Source: Stercorarius parasiticus (taxonomy: Eukaryota > Chordata > Aves > Charadriiformes > Stercorariidae). Taken from it: a stretch of 64,000 nucleotides of DNA. Below are positions 1 to 11,980 of the stretch, piece after piece (positions within the stretch are counted from its first letter, which is position 1; every line of letters starts with the position of its first letter). The stretch is from the NCBI GenBank assembly GCA_013396915.1, contig VWZL01004368.1:1245066-1309065 (forward strand), written 5' to 3'. The notes under the pieces were generated by a model. It saw only the letters and a program-made list of their open reading frames with translations. It made no database searches and was not told the origin of the DNA. The position numbers and the translations under genes were made by a program.

Positions 1-1168
1 ATAAGCGTGTTTTTTTTTTCTTTTCAATCTTGACTAGACTATTATTTTAAGCTCTCTGTGCCAACGGATTGGATAATGTGAGAAATTCCTCATAAGATAA
101 AAACAAAATCCCAAACCCACACTGAACTGTTTCTAATTTTCATTTGCTGGCAGGAGGATGTGGATGTCCTAACCAAGAGCTGACAGAAAATAACTCCTTA
201 AAACCAGACAGACAATGGAATTCTCATATCTAATAGAAACTGAAGGCTTAATTTTAAAACACCTCATTAGTTGGACATTTCTGTATGGGTGAAGATTTTA
301 CTAACTCTATTCTTCACACTTATCTCTGACTTTCCATGTAGTGGTAGTTCTATTTCAAGCTCTTAATGCTGCTCTAATGTTTCCTCATGTGCAATTGTAC
401 TGCAAGGTTACGTATCTCTGACAATGTGCAAATTCCTATTAATGATGAGAACACTCCAACATGTAAAGAATTTCCCAACAGTAATCTCTGCAAAGAGAAT
501 TATCCAAAAATCATTGCCATCCAAAATGCTCCCTAGAATCAATTTTCCATTTGTTAGAGCTGGGAAAAACCTGAAAGTGCAAGAGAAAATAAGACTCAAA
601 AGCATCATTCCCCGCCTTGACGTTGGTTTGCTGTTGACATCCTTCTCCCAACTCCTAAAGGAGGCACTCGATCAATTAGCCCTGAGCTGTCACTAGTCGC
701 CCTGTGTCCCCCCAGTGCTCTGGTTTAGTTGCACAAGAGAAAAAACAGACAAAATAGGAAGAGCTATGAGTTTAGGAACAGCTGTAAAAGTCAATTATAT
801 ATTTGCAAACACTTGAGAAAAACAGAAAATAGTATGTGGGATTACCCCTTTCATAAGACGTACACTGTGCTCTCGGTGCACCTCTGGACTGAAGAAGTAT
901 TTCTTTGAAATGACAGCTCTTTCTGTCTTCCTGAACTTTAGATGAACCAAAGCCTAGAATGTGTATATTTTATATCTCTTTTTATATGTAAACATAGGAT
1001 ATAAAGATACCATAAAAGTTACAGTATAAATCAGATGACATCACCTGTCATCTTTAATATTGGCATTGCTTTTCTAAAATAGAGTAATCTGCTTGAGAAT
1101 GACAGGTGATCTTCCCTTATGGCATGACTTTGCCCCTTCCTCTTTTCTCCCCTTTTTCACTCACAAAG
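1..1168. other. AT-rich noncoding DNA, no feature recognised
   Basis: No repeat family or gene is recognised. The largest open frame is about 90 codons at 424-696 (+) and shows no domain, signal peptide or splice context. The last 60 bases turn pyrimidine-rich just ahead of the GC-richer island at 1,169. Confidence 0.6.
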
Positions 1169-1308
1169 CCTGCAGGAGCCCCTGCAGTGAGCCGGCTGGG
1201 TAAAGAGGCGGCTGGGGAAGAACCAGGAGATGAGGAGCTCCGAGATGCCAGACCAGTCCCCGCTGCCGCTGCTGCCACGCCAGAGCAAATTAATCATGCG
1301 ATGAGTCG
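1169..1308 (+). other. Candidate exon, gene not recognised
   Basis: A GC-richer island in AT-rich DNA, open in one frame throughout. A long pyrimidine tract (about 1,131-1,160) leads to two possible acceptor AGs, at 1,167-1,168 and 1,174-1,175. A moderate donor, GTACAG, follows at 1,309. The segment carries eight CpGs, while the flanks carry almost none. The encoded peptide is rich in Ala, Glu, Pro and Asp, with an acidic Gly/Glu stretch, then Pro-Ala repeats, then a more ordinary stretch ending near Met-Ser-Arg. I do not recognise the protein. With the second acceptor the exon would be 133 nt, entering after one base of a split codon and leaving after two. It could be an alternative exon, a noncoding-RNA exon or a chance GC islet. 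Confidence 0.25.
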
Positions 1309-1452
1309 GTACAGTTTACTTTTTAATCTCTTTACATTAGTAACACCTCACTGTCACACCCACTGCTGACTACAATGAATTAGCATGAAAGGCTCTGCAA
1401 TATATATTGTATACTTACACCTAACAGCTGGATATGACATGTTAATACTCTT

Positions 1453-1490
1453 AAATATATACATATATATATATATATATAAAAAAAAAA
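1453..1490. repeat. (TA)n microsatellite followed by an A run
   Basis: Nearly uninterrupted TA dinucleotides with one C, running into ten A. A simple repeat, probably length-polymorphic. Confidence 0.9.
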
Positions 1491-1675
1491 TCTACACTCA
1501 GAAGGCACGAAGACAGAATATAAATTCATATCAACTTCAGGGAAGTCAGTGAGTTTACATCATCTCAAGAGTTCAAAAGGAAGAGTTTGGAGTCCCGCCT
1601 GGGATCTTTTTGAGACTGAAATTCACTCTGGCTAATGTCAGACCAGTGTAAATTCTTAGGAAGCCCACTGAATAA

Positions 1676-1743
1676 ACATATATATATATATATACACACA
1701 CCTATATACATATATATATATACACACACATATATATCTCTCT
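1676..1743. repeat. Compound (TA)n/(CA)n/(TC)n microsatellite
   Basis: Alternating TA and CA blocks occur twice in succession, ending in a short TC run. Open frames across it are artefacts of the dinucleotide repeat. Confidence 0.9.
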
Positions 1744-2370
1744 CAGCATAGACTGGAACGTATTTCAGCATCTTGCCACCCTGCCTATAGACACAAATGA
1801 AAATACTAACAGGTTTTCAACATAAGTTAAGGGGTTTTTGATAATATCATAATTTAGCATGTCATATCTAGATGTCATCTTTAGTTCTTATAAATGTCAC
1901 CTAATTAGTTCATATAAATACTTTTTGTGAAATTTCAGCAGCCTTAAAATTTTAGAAAAGTCAGAACTGATAAACAGAAGCACGTATGTTCTGTCTGTCC
2001 CCGTTTACAGTTATTCTGGGAATAAAAAGAGAGAGAGAATGTCGTCTTTGGTCTGTAATGTAACACAGATGCATGTTCCAGTCAGTCCTCAGTGGTGAGA
2101 TACACGTTATTCCAACCAAAACTTTACATAGCATTTTTTCCAAATAAAGCAAAATTCAGATCATAGAAGCAAGTGATTTGCTGAATTTCATCTGCTTGTC
2201 AAATTCTCTTATTTACATTTAATACATTTAAACAGGGCAGGATTTACCTTTTTGCATTTTAAATCTGTAGCCTGAAAAATAAGCCCAGAGTGTGGAGTTG
2301 TATCCCAACAATGCATCCTTAGCAAATGCTGATAAACAGGCCACAAATGTGGCATGGCAACAAATATTTC
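1744..2370. other. Noncoding DNA, nothing recognised
   Basis: AT-rich unique-looking sequence. The only open frames are under 95 codons and lack any motif. Confidence 0.6.
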
Positions 2371-2466
2371 TAATCCTACATACATTATATCAAAACTCCG
2401 GTAAGAGGTTTTATAGTCTTTAATCCTGCATATATCAAAACTTAGATAAGAGGTTTTATTGTCTCC
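2371..2466. repeat. Tandem duplication of a 50-bp unit, two copies
   Basis: Copy 1 (2,371-2,420) and copy 2 (2,421-2,466) both begin TAATCCT, share ATATCAAAACT and TAAGAGGTTTTAT, and end in a GTCT segment. Copy 2 lacks about four bases and has several substitutions, so the duplication is not recent. Read on the minus strand, the duplication shows up as a repeated short peptide, but no gene is implied. Confidence 0.85.
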
Positions 2467-5190
2467 AAATAGATATAGATGCTTCAAGACTGATTACAAT
2501 TTTTATATCTCTTACAACAAGGCTTGAAACAATTGCTCCCATAATTGGTTTTCAGATGGAATAAATGCAAAATTTCAAATCAAAAACAATGGATAAAGAG
2601 AATAAGAGAACATTTAAGATTTCGAAGTGTCTCAATTTTTTGTTTGTTTCCAGACAACACTTCTCTGAAGCCCCAGGTATAAAGACCAGGAATCATACTG
2701 ATTTTTAAAATTGGCTTCAGAATATTTCTAAAATGAAAGGCTTCATAATGGGACCTTCTTAATATTAATGTGAAATTAATCCATCAATCAAAAAAAATTA
2801 CATAAGAGCCCGTTTGTTTTTTGTACCCAAATCAATTCTGAAAGTAATTCAACAAAGAGTAGAAGGGTTGGAGACAGAGAAAAGCAAATTCTGCTTTCTG
2901 GTGCATTAGCATGATTAGTATTATTAAAAAAAAAAAGAAAAAAGAGGTAAATAAGTCGAGACTAATACTAACATTTGTTTGGTTTAGGCTTTTTTTTTTG
3001 TGTTGTGTTTTGTTTGGTTTTTTTAATCTCTGTATTTCACATGTTGATCACCACCTAGAAATACTGAAAACACGCTGCCATTTGATTTTGGATGAACTTC
3101 AGGACAAAATCTAGGTCTGCAAACCCATAACAAGTGTTTTCTGCTTCACTGCTCAGTGAAGAGATTCAAAGTCACGAGTGAAGCATTTTCAGAAAGAGGT
3201 TACAGTGAATTAAAGCACATGAAATATACAGAGTCTCCAAGGTCCTTTACTTACAATTTTGGCCTCTAAACTGCCTTTTTCTTTCAGTATCGCTTCACCA
3301 CAGGCATCTACTTTGCATGTGCCAAGATGGCTTTGCAACATGAATAAAACTGCTGACCAGGAGATTTGCTCCAAAGGTGCACTCCTGAACTAAACTAAAA
3401 CTCTTGGTAGACCAACAGTCAACGAAAGGGCACAGTTCATTTCTGTCAACCACCCTCCTCCTACAGTTACTCTTTCTTGGCTTATAGAAAATGTAAGCAA
3501 GATATCTGTGTATACAGTCACATTAGACAGTTACTATAATAGAGTGTGTGACATTTAACATTTGCTTCTGACTGCTGAACTGCAGGGTCAAAATCCTTTC
3601 TGTTATGCGACCATAAGAAAATCACATTTATATTTGTACAACCTCACCCACTGAAAGCTACTTGAGGAACAATGAGAAAAGCCTGACAGAATCTGTGTGT
3701 CTTTGTTTTAGTGGTGTGCGTTCTTTCACCAATAAATGGTAGGTGCATGAGAAAATCTGACATGTATCTTGTCTATGCTTTGTTAAAGCCCCTTATTCAA
3801 GATAGATCTTAAGAATTAGGAATATTTTTAGTCGTTGCTCACTTTATGACTGTCCTGGTGACACCGGCTCATACAGACTGAAGTTACAAGCTACGATATC
3901 GATGGCCTAAAACACTGGAGCAGGAAACAAAACAAAACAGACAGACCTAACATTTCATCACTACAAATTCCTTTTGATTCTTCAACTGGATAGGATAGTG
4001 ATGTTTGATTTTTCTCTTGAAGGAGGAGGTATCAAACCAGCAGCTATACAATTTTGGAAGAGGCAAGATCCCCTGAATCTGCAACAGCATGCACTTTGTT
4101 TCTGGAGTCCAAACGATGGTGATTGCAGAAACAGCCCGGCACACTGTCAGGATGCCAGCGCTAAACATGTTCAATATGGGCAAATAGGCTGATATGTTAA
4201 ACAAAGATTTAAGACTCTTATTGCTCCATTCTTTTTTTTCGTTCATGCAGCACTTGACCCTCATTCCCGTGTTTTCCTCTCTCCTGTCCTTCTTGCCTTC
4301 TGCTTAAATCCAGCAGACAAGCTTGATAAGTTTAGCTGAACTATGAAGTGATATAATTGCTGTGATAGGTTAAAATGCAGTAAGCAGCCTTGCTTCAGGC
4401 CAGGAAGTCTAGGGATAAGTGACCAAACTATCTTAAAGTCAGCTTAGGCACAGGAGGGGTTTGGGAGCATAAAAGCTAAAGCAAACTCTATTCTAACTGA
4501 TAGCCTGTCCATCATATTTCACTCCTCCATATGGGAAGCAAACTTTGGAGACAGACCTTTCCTTTCCATCCTCTCATCCCTTCACATGTTTTTCCAAATG
4601 GTTAGACCATTTGAGAGAGAATTTTGAACAGCCGTTGTCACTGAGACTAAAATCTATAAGGAAAAAATGGTGATACCAACATGAACCTTTCTTGTCTTCA
4701 GAAGATAATACCTTCTGATAAAATTACTGCACATAGATAGGGAAAGAAAAATCGTAACTTTCGAATGTCAAGAATATATTTTGATTGTTTTTCTTTTCTA
4801 TTTTCATATGGCATTAACATAAATGGGAGGTACCTACACATAAGGATGGCCCACGCCTATACACAATCAAACCAGCTTCATGATAAAACAGTGATGCTAT
4901 TTCTCAGAGAGAAGGATGATTCTAATACAATACTGAACGTTCTAGCTCCGTACAATTTTCTTATATGGGGCATGAGAGGAGCTGAGTGTTCCTGATGAGC
5001 AAATGAGACAGGTCGAAAAGCCTAGCCTATTCTTTAAGATGAGAAAAGGAAGAGACACACGAGCACTTACATTTTTTGCAGGCATCTGAAAAGAAATACA
5101 ACTGGCTTGTTTCAGAATAGCAGGACCCATACTGTTTATTGTTCTTTCTCTCTGTAATAACCTCCTGATAGAAAGACACTTCCTAGTATA
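2467..5190. other. Noncoding DNA, nothing recognised
   Basis: Contains an A-rich tract near 2,924-2,945 and a T/G-rich tract near 2,988-3,026. Overlapping open frames on opposite strands at 3,947-4,264 (105 codons at most) have no motif. No interspersed repeat family was recognised. Confidence 0.55.
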
Positions 5191-5191
5191 A

Positions 5192-5327
5192 AGACATATT
5201 ATATCCTTATAATATAAAGATTATAAATTATATACATGTAAATTATATAAAATATAAAATGTATAAAGCTATAATGTATCTTTAAATTATAAACATATAA
5301 ACTTTATATTTTATATGGAAAGTAAAA
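5192..5327. repeat. AT-rich low-complexity tract
   Basis: Almost pure A/T, with many irregular TATA and TTATAA words and no regular period. Best described as low-complexity DNA. Confidence 0.8.
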
Positions 5328-6272
5328 ATAATATCTATACAAATGGAGGAGAAATTGCAAGCATATTGGAGAAAGTTAATAGCAAGATGCAGGTATTTAT
5401 GGCAGGTTCCTGCAGTTTCCACTGCTTGCTTAAAATTGTCAAATGAAAGTATGGGGAGGAGTTTTTTTGTTTGTTTTGTTTTAAGATTTACATAGATGTA
5501 ATTAATGTTTTACTACTGCTGGTTAATTAATAGATTGCTATAAAACATTTTGAGGGTGAATACTGCATGTAACTATTACTAGACTATACTATTTACTACT
5601 ATCTATATTTTCTATGTAATATGTAAATATGCAGATCTATCTAAATATTTTACAGTTTCTTTAAGTACAAGCTCTACATGGATTCAGTGTGATAAAAGAA
5701 TAAAAATCACCTAAAAAGCCTTCTATAAAAAGGACATGGAAATGTACATGACAAAAGCAAGAATTCATAGCAGGATCGAATGTAAGGAAAACATACGCAA
5801 TCTCTCTGCTGCAGAATAATGTTTCTCCAAATGAGAAAATTTTGTACTACAGCAGGTCACATGGACTGCAGAAAGTCAAAGGCACAGTGACAACAGACGC
5901 AACTTCAAAAGCACTGTAAAAAGTCTAGATAAGAGCAGTTGTTCTGGAAAGCAATCCTCTGCGTGTCCTTCGCCCTGGCATAAATAACTGTGCAATCTAA
6001 CAGTACAATCTGCTCTTTCTTCTGCCCTTACCGTTTGTCCTGCTCTTGCATAACCACAAGAGGCACCTCAACTCTAATGAGTGAGGGAGGGGAATTTTAT
6101 CAGACAGAGGTAAAGAACAACATAAAGAGGAGAACAGATTTTTAAAAAGGAATCTAATGAAAGGTCAGAGGAAAAAAGCTTCCTAGTTGTTTCTTTCCCT
6201 AAAGAAACAAACAAAACCAAAACCACCAAGACAATTCACATGAAATATGTCACAGTGTGATAAAAGTGAATC
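5328..6272. other. Noncoding DNA, nothing recognised
   Basis: AT-rich sequence leading into the CR1 element. No open frame or known repeat stands out. Confidence 0.55.
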
Positions 6273-6712
6273 ATAGAATTGCCTAGGTTGGAGGAGACCT
6301 TTCAGATCATGGAGTCCAACCATCAACCTAACTCTGACAAAATCGTATCTCTGAGCACTATGTCTACCCGTCTTTTAAATACCTCCAGGGATGATGACTC
6401 AACCACTTCCCTGGGCAGCCTGTTCCAATGCTCGATAACCCTCTCAGTGTAAAAATTTTTCCTAATATCCAGTCTAAACCTCCCCTGGTTCAGCTTGAGG
6501 CCATTTCCTCTTGTCCCTTTACCTGTTACTTGGGAGAAGAGACCGACCCCCACCTCACTACACCCTCCTTTTTCAGGTAGTTGTAGAGAGTGATAAGGTC
6601 TCCCCTCAGCCTCCTTTTCTCCAGGCCAAACAATCCCAGCTCCCTCAGCCGCTCCTCATAAGACTTATTCTCCAACCCCCTCATGAGCTTTATTGCCCCG
6701 AATACCCTGAAA
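6273..6712 (-). mobile_element. CR1 LINE, 5'-truncated, minus strand
   Basis: Read on the minus strand, this is the end of CR1 ORF2 followed by the 3' tail. The tail has the CR1 pattern of a GGTTGGACT..ATGATCT word, then a CCAACCT word, then ATTCTATGATTC at its end (6,273 on the plus strand). CR1 is the main non-LTR retrotransposon of birds and reptiles, and its copies are usually 5'-truncated as here. The 5' limit is soft, because similarity fades between about 6,700 and 6,750. The 3' tail differs from that of the other CR1 copies in the window (CTCCAACCTAGG rather than TTCCAACCCAA), so it is a different subfamily. Confidence 0.92.
6340..6705 (-). pseudogene. CR1 ORF2 C-terminal remnant (decayed reverse-transcriptase protein)
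   Basis: The minus strand encodes the very recognisable tail of CR1 ORF2, in two parts. The first (about 6,700-6,575) has the [11 protein letters not shown] and Glu-Lys-Arg-Arg-Leu-Arg-Gly-Asp words. The second (about 6,553-6,345) has Arg-Leu-Asp-Ile-Arg-Lys and [10 protein letters not shown]. The parts are in different frames. Against the family as I remember it, two extra A residues (minus strand) sit in the run at about 6,570-6,574. The usual stop also appears lost in a small deletion, so the frame runs on to a stop near 6,323. The catalytic domain is absent. It is dead. Confidence 0.88.
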
Positions 6713-7028
6713 TAACTAATTTCAAGAATTCTCCAGGACAAAAGAGGCTTGAAATACTTTGCTTTATAATAAGTCATCATTCTCTTTACCTAATTTCACA
6801 CAGGTTTCTGTTTTCTCAGAATCACTTCATTGCATTTTTCTTCCTTTGCTTCTTTTCCTACAGTATTTATGCTGATTGTACTGACTACTCCTAGGTTTGC
6901 TTACTTGAGTTTTAGGTTAAATAATCTTGCTAACAGGCCAAGACTGTGAAGTTTGTTTCTGGCAACACAAAGTTCTCCGAACATCTTACCTGTATTGGTA
7001 AACGCTGGTAAACACCTCACCAAGTGGA
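6713..7028. other. Noncoding spacer between two CR1 copies
   Basis: AT-rich sequence. The first part (to about 6,750) may be strongly decayed CR1 continuing from the element on the left. Otherwise nothing is recognised. Confidence 0.45.
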
Positions 7029-7106
7029 AAGTGTCCCTGCCCATGGCAGGGGGGTTGGAACTAGATGATCTTTCATGTCCCTTCCAACCCAAACCATTCT
7101 GTGATT
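7029..7106 (+). mobile_element. CR1 LINE 3' end, short fragment
   Basis: Only the last 80 bases or so of a CR1 element. It has the GTCCCTGCC..GGCAGGG hairpin, the TTGGAACTAGATGATCTTT word, CCCTTCCAACCCAAACC and the terminal ATTCTGTGATT. There is no coding sequence. Extreme 5' truncation is usual for CR1. Confidence 0.9.
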
Positions 7107-9332
7107 AAATTCTTATCATCCACAGTTAAAACATCCATTATTGAAAACAATCCCAAAATATTTTAAAGTAAATATTTATGTTGACAGAAAGGCTTTTTCT
7201 AATCCATTCTATCCTTATATTTAGTAGAAATCACTGTTATTTTATTGAACAGATGTTAATTTTGCCAGATAAAAACAACCAAAATAGTGTATTTTTAATA
7301 AAAATATAAGCTGAATAATACGAAACAAACTTTCCTTCCAGGAAAATATCTCCAACCAATCTTAGAAACTACACTGAAGAACAAAGCTTTTCAAAACACC
7401 TCAATGCAGTAAATGCAGATAATAAAATTCTAAGGCAACTTACTCACTACAGCTCAATAATAAATCTAACTGAGAAATACTCAAGAAGTATATAATCACA
7501 TCTGATGATGTTTAAGCAAGTGAATAAGCTCTCAGTACTAATATTTTATTTTTTTTATTTTTTATTTTTTTAATCACAATGTGCTAAGTTACTAGTGGGG
7601 AACCCACTGTACAGTACAATATAAATACATGTAATATAAGAAAGTGGTAGCACTCTCCTGAACAGATTAAATGAAATTTAAGCATCAAGCCTCTTTTCCA
7701 ACCTATCAACTTCAAGATTTCAGTCAAAACACTGGGTAAACTGCAAAGGAAGTGGCTACATTGTTACTTACAGCTAACAAGTACAGGAAATTCTCATGTC
7801 AGTTGGAGACAAATATAAACTCCTTCATAATTCCTTAAATACCAAATATAGCATTTTTGTTTTCTCTACCAGTTACTGCTGTAGATCTCTGTTTCTTCTA
7901 TATTAATTCAAAGCGCACTGGAAATACTTGCAGCATCTTTGCAGGATGAGAACAGCAAAGACATAGCCAAAGAGAAGAGCAACGTGCAGGTTTCTCAAAG
8001 ACGTTAGAGAACTTTGCTAATAATACTTCTGGTGTTATGTGCAAATGCTGCTTCCAGTTGATCTTCCTCTGTGCTACAGTGCACCCTTACACTCCTTTTT
8101 CTCCTGGACACTTCCACCTTTGCTTCCTCTCCTGTGTGCTGTCGTCTTCTCCTTTTGCTCTGCCTTCTGGGCATTTTTTTTTTATTCTCTTACCACCCTA
8201 CTCCTGAGCTTATTAAAGTCCAGAGACAAAGCAGACAGCTACTTCAGCGGCCACACAAAGATGAGAAAAACAAAATAACCTTTCTTCTACAACTTCAGTC
8301 AACACCAGGTTTACAGAACCATACAGGCCTCCAAAACCCCTGAGACATGTCACTCACAAGACAGCAAAAATAAAGCCAACTGATGGCCATAAGTGGCATG
8401 CACCCACATACATATTGACTACAGCACAGATAAGGGATGGGCTCGCAGTTACTAGGTTAAAGTAACTTGCCTTTCAATACTGAGGTTAGGGACAAAAAAG
8501 ACACTACTGCTTTCACAGTGTAGCAATTGTTCTCATATTGGAAAATCAGTTTTGCCTCTACAGGTTTTGCCATCATTTTCTCATTGCTTTCTGTGTATGA
8601 ATTACTACTAAGAAGCACCTTCCAAGTCATGGAGGGCCAACATCCTTGAAGCTCACAGCAAATCCACAGTATTGTATTTGACTTTTCTAAACTACAAATA
8701 CAGAAATGCTGACAATTACCCATCTATTTTTCCCCCTGTATTTCCCCCTGGCCATTCGCTAAGTGGACAGATGGATGCTGTTCAATAGCTCACTTACCCT
8801 CTGTCATTACACCCATAGAATAGATTATGGGTACACAGTACTAATGAGACCCTCAGAACAAAATATTAAATGTCAGTCACCCTTGGAAACACATAGCAAA
8901 TTAAAACTAATTTCATGTGTATACCACAGAATTACAAATTGATTTTGACACAACCAGAGCAAGATAAAAAGCCTCTAACAGAAAGCAGGAGGATCTGGAC
9001 TTCATAATCAAATAAAACACAGATGTGCGTTAGAAAAAATAACCCAGCTTGGTGACTCAGCTACATCTCACGGGTACTATTATGATGAATGAAGACGGCT
9101 GCTGGGCCAGTACAGAGTTCTTACTCAGACACTCTCCCAAATCAAATTACAAGTCAAAACAATAGGGAGGCACCTATGTGTCAAAACAGTATGGAGCCTT
9201 ATGATCACGACTAATGCTGATACTACAGTGAGGTGTTTTGATTTCACTACATTCTTTTACACTTGTACTCTTTTCTGCCCCATCCTAGCAGGGAGGGCAG
9301 CTTTCCTGCTGTCCTGAGACCCTGTTGGACCA
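7107..9332. other. Noncoding DNA, nothing recognised
   Basis: AT-rich, with a T-rich run near 7,545-7,572. Several open frames of 80-90 codons between 8,039 and 8,723 overlap on both strands and carry no motif. The hydrophobic plus-strand frames there come from a C/T-rich stretch. Confidence 0.55.
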
Positions 9333-9473
9333 GACATCATTGGAAGCGTTCAAGCTAAGGCTGGATAGAACTTTGAGCAACCTGATCTAGTATAAGATGT
9401 CCCTGCCGAAGGCAGGGGGGTTGGACTGGATGACCTTTAAAGGTCCCTTCCAACCCAAACCATTCTGTGACTC
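9333..9473 (+). mobile_element. CR1 LINE 3' end
   Basis: About 140 bases of CR1 3' region. The segments run from the Gly-Trp-type GGCTGGATAG stretch through TTTGAGCAACCTGATCTAG and GATGTCCCTGCC to TTGGACTGGATGACCTTTAA and a terminal ATTCTGTGA. Same subfamily type as the copies at 7,029 and 35,843. An open frame on the opposite strand here is a shadow of the repeat. Confidence 0.93.
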
Positions 9474-11951
9474 CACAGAATGTGGGAAATGCTGGGGCAG
9501 GCTGTGAGGAAATCCTATGTACACCAATACGTTGCCCGCACTTCAAAAGATTTGGCTTTTCCTATGGCAAATACAAATTCAGTGTGGCAGACAGAGCCCC
9601 TGAAGGGAGCCAATAAACCCTCTTATTAGCATCATCACCAAGTAGATGTTACAGTACACTTTTAATGTAATAAAACAGAAGGCAGAGAACTGCTTGTATG
9701 CTCAGAACAAACAAATGTGCCTGGGGACAGATTCTCCACTTCACTACCCCAGAATTACACTGGTATGACTCCACTGAAATAAGATTGTGTTAAAAAGAGT
9801 AGAGATGGAGATGGTTATCTTTAACACTCAGCTAGCCTTGACACCCTGTATTTCCTTTATGGAGCTACCAGTGGGTGATCTAACACAAAAATTCCTTCCT
9901 TCCTTCCTTCCCATCAAGGCAGCACAAACACTACCAGAGTCCTACTAAGTCTCATTTTGATAGTTTAATGGGACTTCTGTGGCTTGCATACCTTATGCTA
10001 TCACTGTTCAAAAGAGCATTTCACTGGGAATGCATATATATCTGCACTGTCAGACTGAGAGGTCTGGAAATCTGCTGGTTCTTCTGAAATATTTTAAGCC
10101 ACTTCCTCACTATTTCTGAAGAGGAGGAAAAAAAATAGCAGATTACTTTTCCTAAAGTGAAAAAGTATTAATGGTCATAGCATGTCAAAAATGAGGGCTT
10201 CTTAAAGAAAAGAAAGGAATAAAATATCAATTACTTCAAAGATTATGCAGTGCTTTAGAGTTCTTCCTCTGATCAGCTAAAGTGGCAGAATTGAGCTATG
10301 ATACCATTATAGAAATGCACAATTTGAAAACTGCTGCAGTTTTGGTATCAAAGCAGGAACCATAGGATTCCTTCCCTTTCCCAGCAACACAGCGTGGAAC
10401 AGGAAGACCTGAGATGAAATCATCACCTGTGTTCAACATAGGCCATCCTAAATTACCCACAATTAAATTATCTACTAAAATCCTTTCTAAGGATTGCAAC
10501 ATGTTGTGATGAAGAGCACACAACTAGATTTGAAACGCTATCTATCAGTCACTAACCTTTCAGCACTGAAACACCAGTTGTAAAGGAAAGGGAAGATGCA
10601 GAGAGACTGTAACAGTACACACCTCACCTTCTTTAGAAATCGCTGCAAAAACATAGTTTCCAATTTTTTTCAACTATTGTTAATCTATTCAGCACGTTTC
10701 TAATCAAAACCTTCCCAGCAACCCAAAGCCCACGTGTACTTGAGTGAATTAGCACAAAAGATAAAATCATATGCAGGTCAAAACATCAAAACACAGAATT
10801 ACCTGATTTTCAGCTTCTTGGGATTCATAATCTCTTTCTTGAGGCATGAACATTTCTCTTTCTTAAATGTTAGTTTCGAGGTTTTCTTTGCACAGCTCAT
10901 GATTTCAGAATGAAGTAGCACAATACTGGCCCTCTACTCCTTTCCTGCAACACTCTCCTTAAATATTTGGAGCCCAAGACATCAAAGGGAGCTGTCACTC
11001 CCTTAAACTAACCCTGACTACCAAGCACATTAGGGAAGCTCTCATCTCTTCAAAAGCTTGTCCCGTATGATGTGTTTGGGTTTCCATCCAGCAGCATTTT
11101 ATCGATAGTGCTTCACACTCACTTTTCAGTTTCCAGGGAAAAAAAGAAAAAAGCAAAAGAAAAAGGAGGGGGAAAAAACCCCACCCTTAGAAATGTTCTT
11201 TGTACCCTGGGGGTTTGAATGCATCTGTCTCCAGAGAGCAATCAGAGGCTATACCGACATCAGTAAGTGCTGTGGCACATCTGCTGGTGCGATGCAGTGG
11301 AGCAGCCAGTGCTGCGGGCTGGGGTTCTACTTCACACCAGTCCCCTGTCCCCTGACCAAACCTCCCCACTCAATGTGTGGCTTGCAGGAGCTGCAGAGAG
11401 CAGCTACCTCAGAAGCCTCTGCTCTCATTCAGAAGAGTGTATGCTGCCGGCTCGCTCCACAAATGCAAAGCAACAGCCTCTTAAATACATCCTAAGAGAG
11501 AGCAGGTCTTTGAAAACATCACTTCTTTTAAGGGCTAAGGGGGCTCTTTTTCAGACCTGTGAATGGGAATGAACCCTGTCCACGTAAACAAAAAAACTCA
11601 GCCATAAGCACTGACAGCAAGATGTCCATTTGAGAGAGAAGTTTGGCTTTGAGGAATTTTAAAAGGAAAAGGGACTCTTCCTTGCCCCAGCGCACACACT
11701 CCCTCCAGTCATGCTGACTGGCTAAGAGGAGGCCATGCAGCCTAATCTAAACAAGGCAAAAGTCAGCATTTGTGGCCCTGAGCAGAGAGACTACAATGCT
11801 TCAAACCAACTGCTTTGATTCTCGTTCTTCAAAGAGAATGCTTTATTACATGTCTAAGGAAACACTCTCTACAGTGGCCAAGTCAATAATTTCTTATAAA
11901 ATACATGCAAGTAGCTCAATATAGGTATATTATATGAAACAGGAGGGATTT
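9474..11951. other. Noncoding DNA with a short TTCC repeat
   Basis: A short (TTCC)n run lies at about 9,889-9,911. From 11,190 to 11,560 the sequence is somewhat GC-richer and open in two plus frames of about 100 codons. These overlap one on the minus strand, and no domain is recognised. The rest is AT-rich unique-looking DNA. Confidence 0.55.
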
Positions 11952-11980
11952 CCACACACACACACACACACTCACACACA
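11952..11980. repeat. (CA)n microsatellite
   Basis: CA dinucleotides interrupted once by TC. A simple repeat. Confidence 0.92.

Noticed and set aside
1565..1771. Tyr/Ile-rich minus-strand frame
   Set aside because: Translation of the TA/CA microsatellite.
2654..2676. Possible 23-nt microexon between TTTGTTTCCAG and GTATAA
   Set aside because: The donor is weak, the length is not a multiple of three, and such pairs are expected by chance in 64 kb.
9355..9546. Minus-strand frame over the CR1 3' end
   Set aside because: Shadow of the repeat, on the non-coding strand of CR1.
11235..11262. Possible 28-nt exon between CTGTCTCCAG and GTAAGT
   Set aside because: The splice words are good, but a 28-base out-of-phase exon without other support is most likely a decoy.
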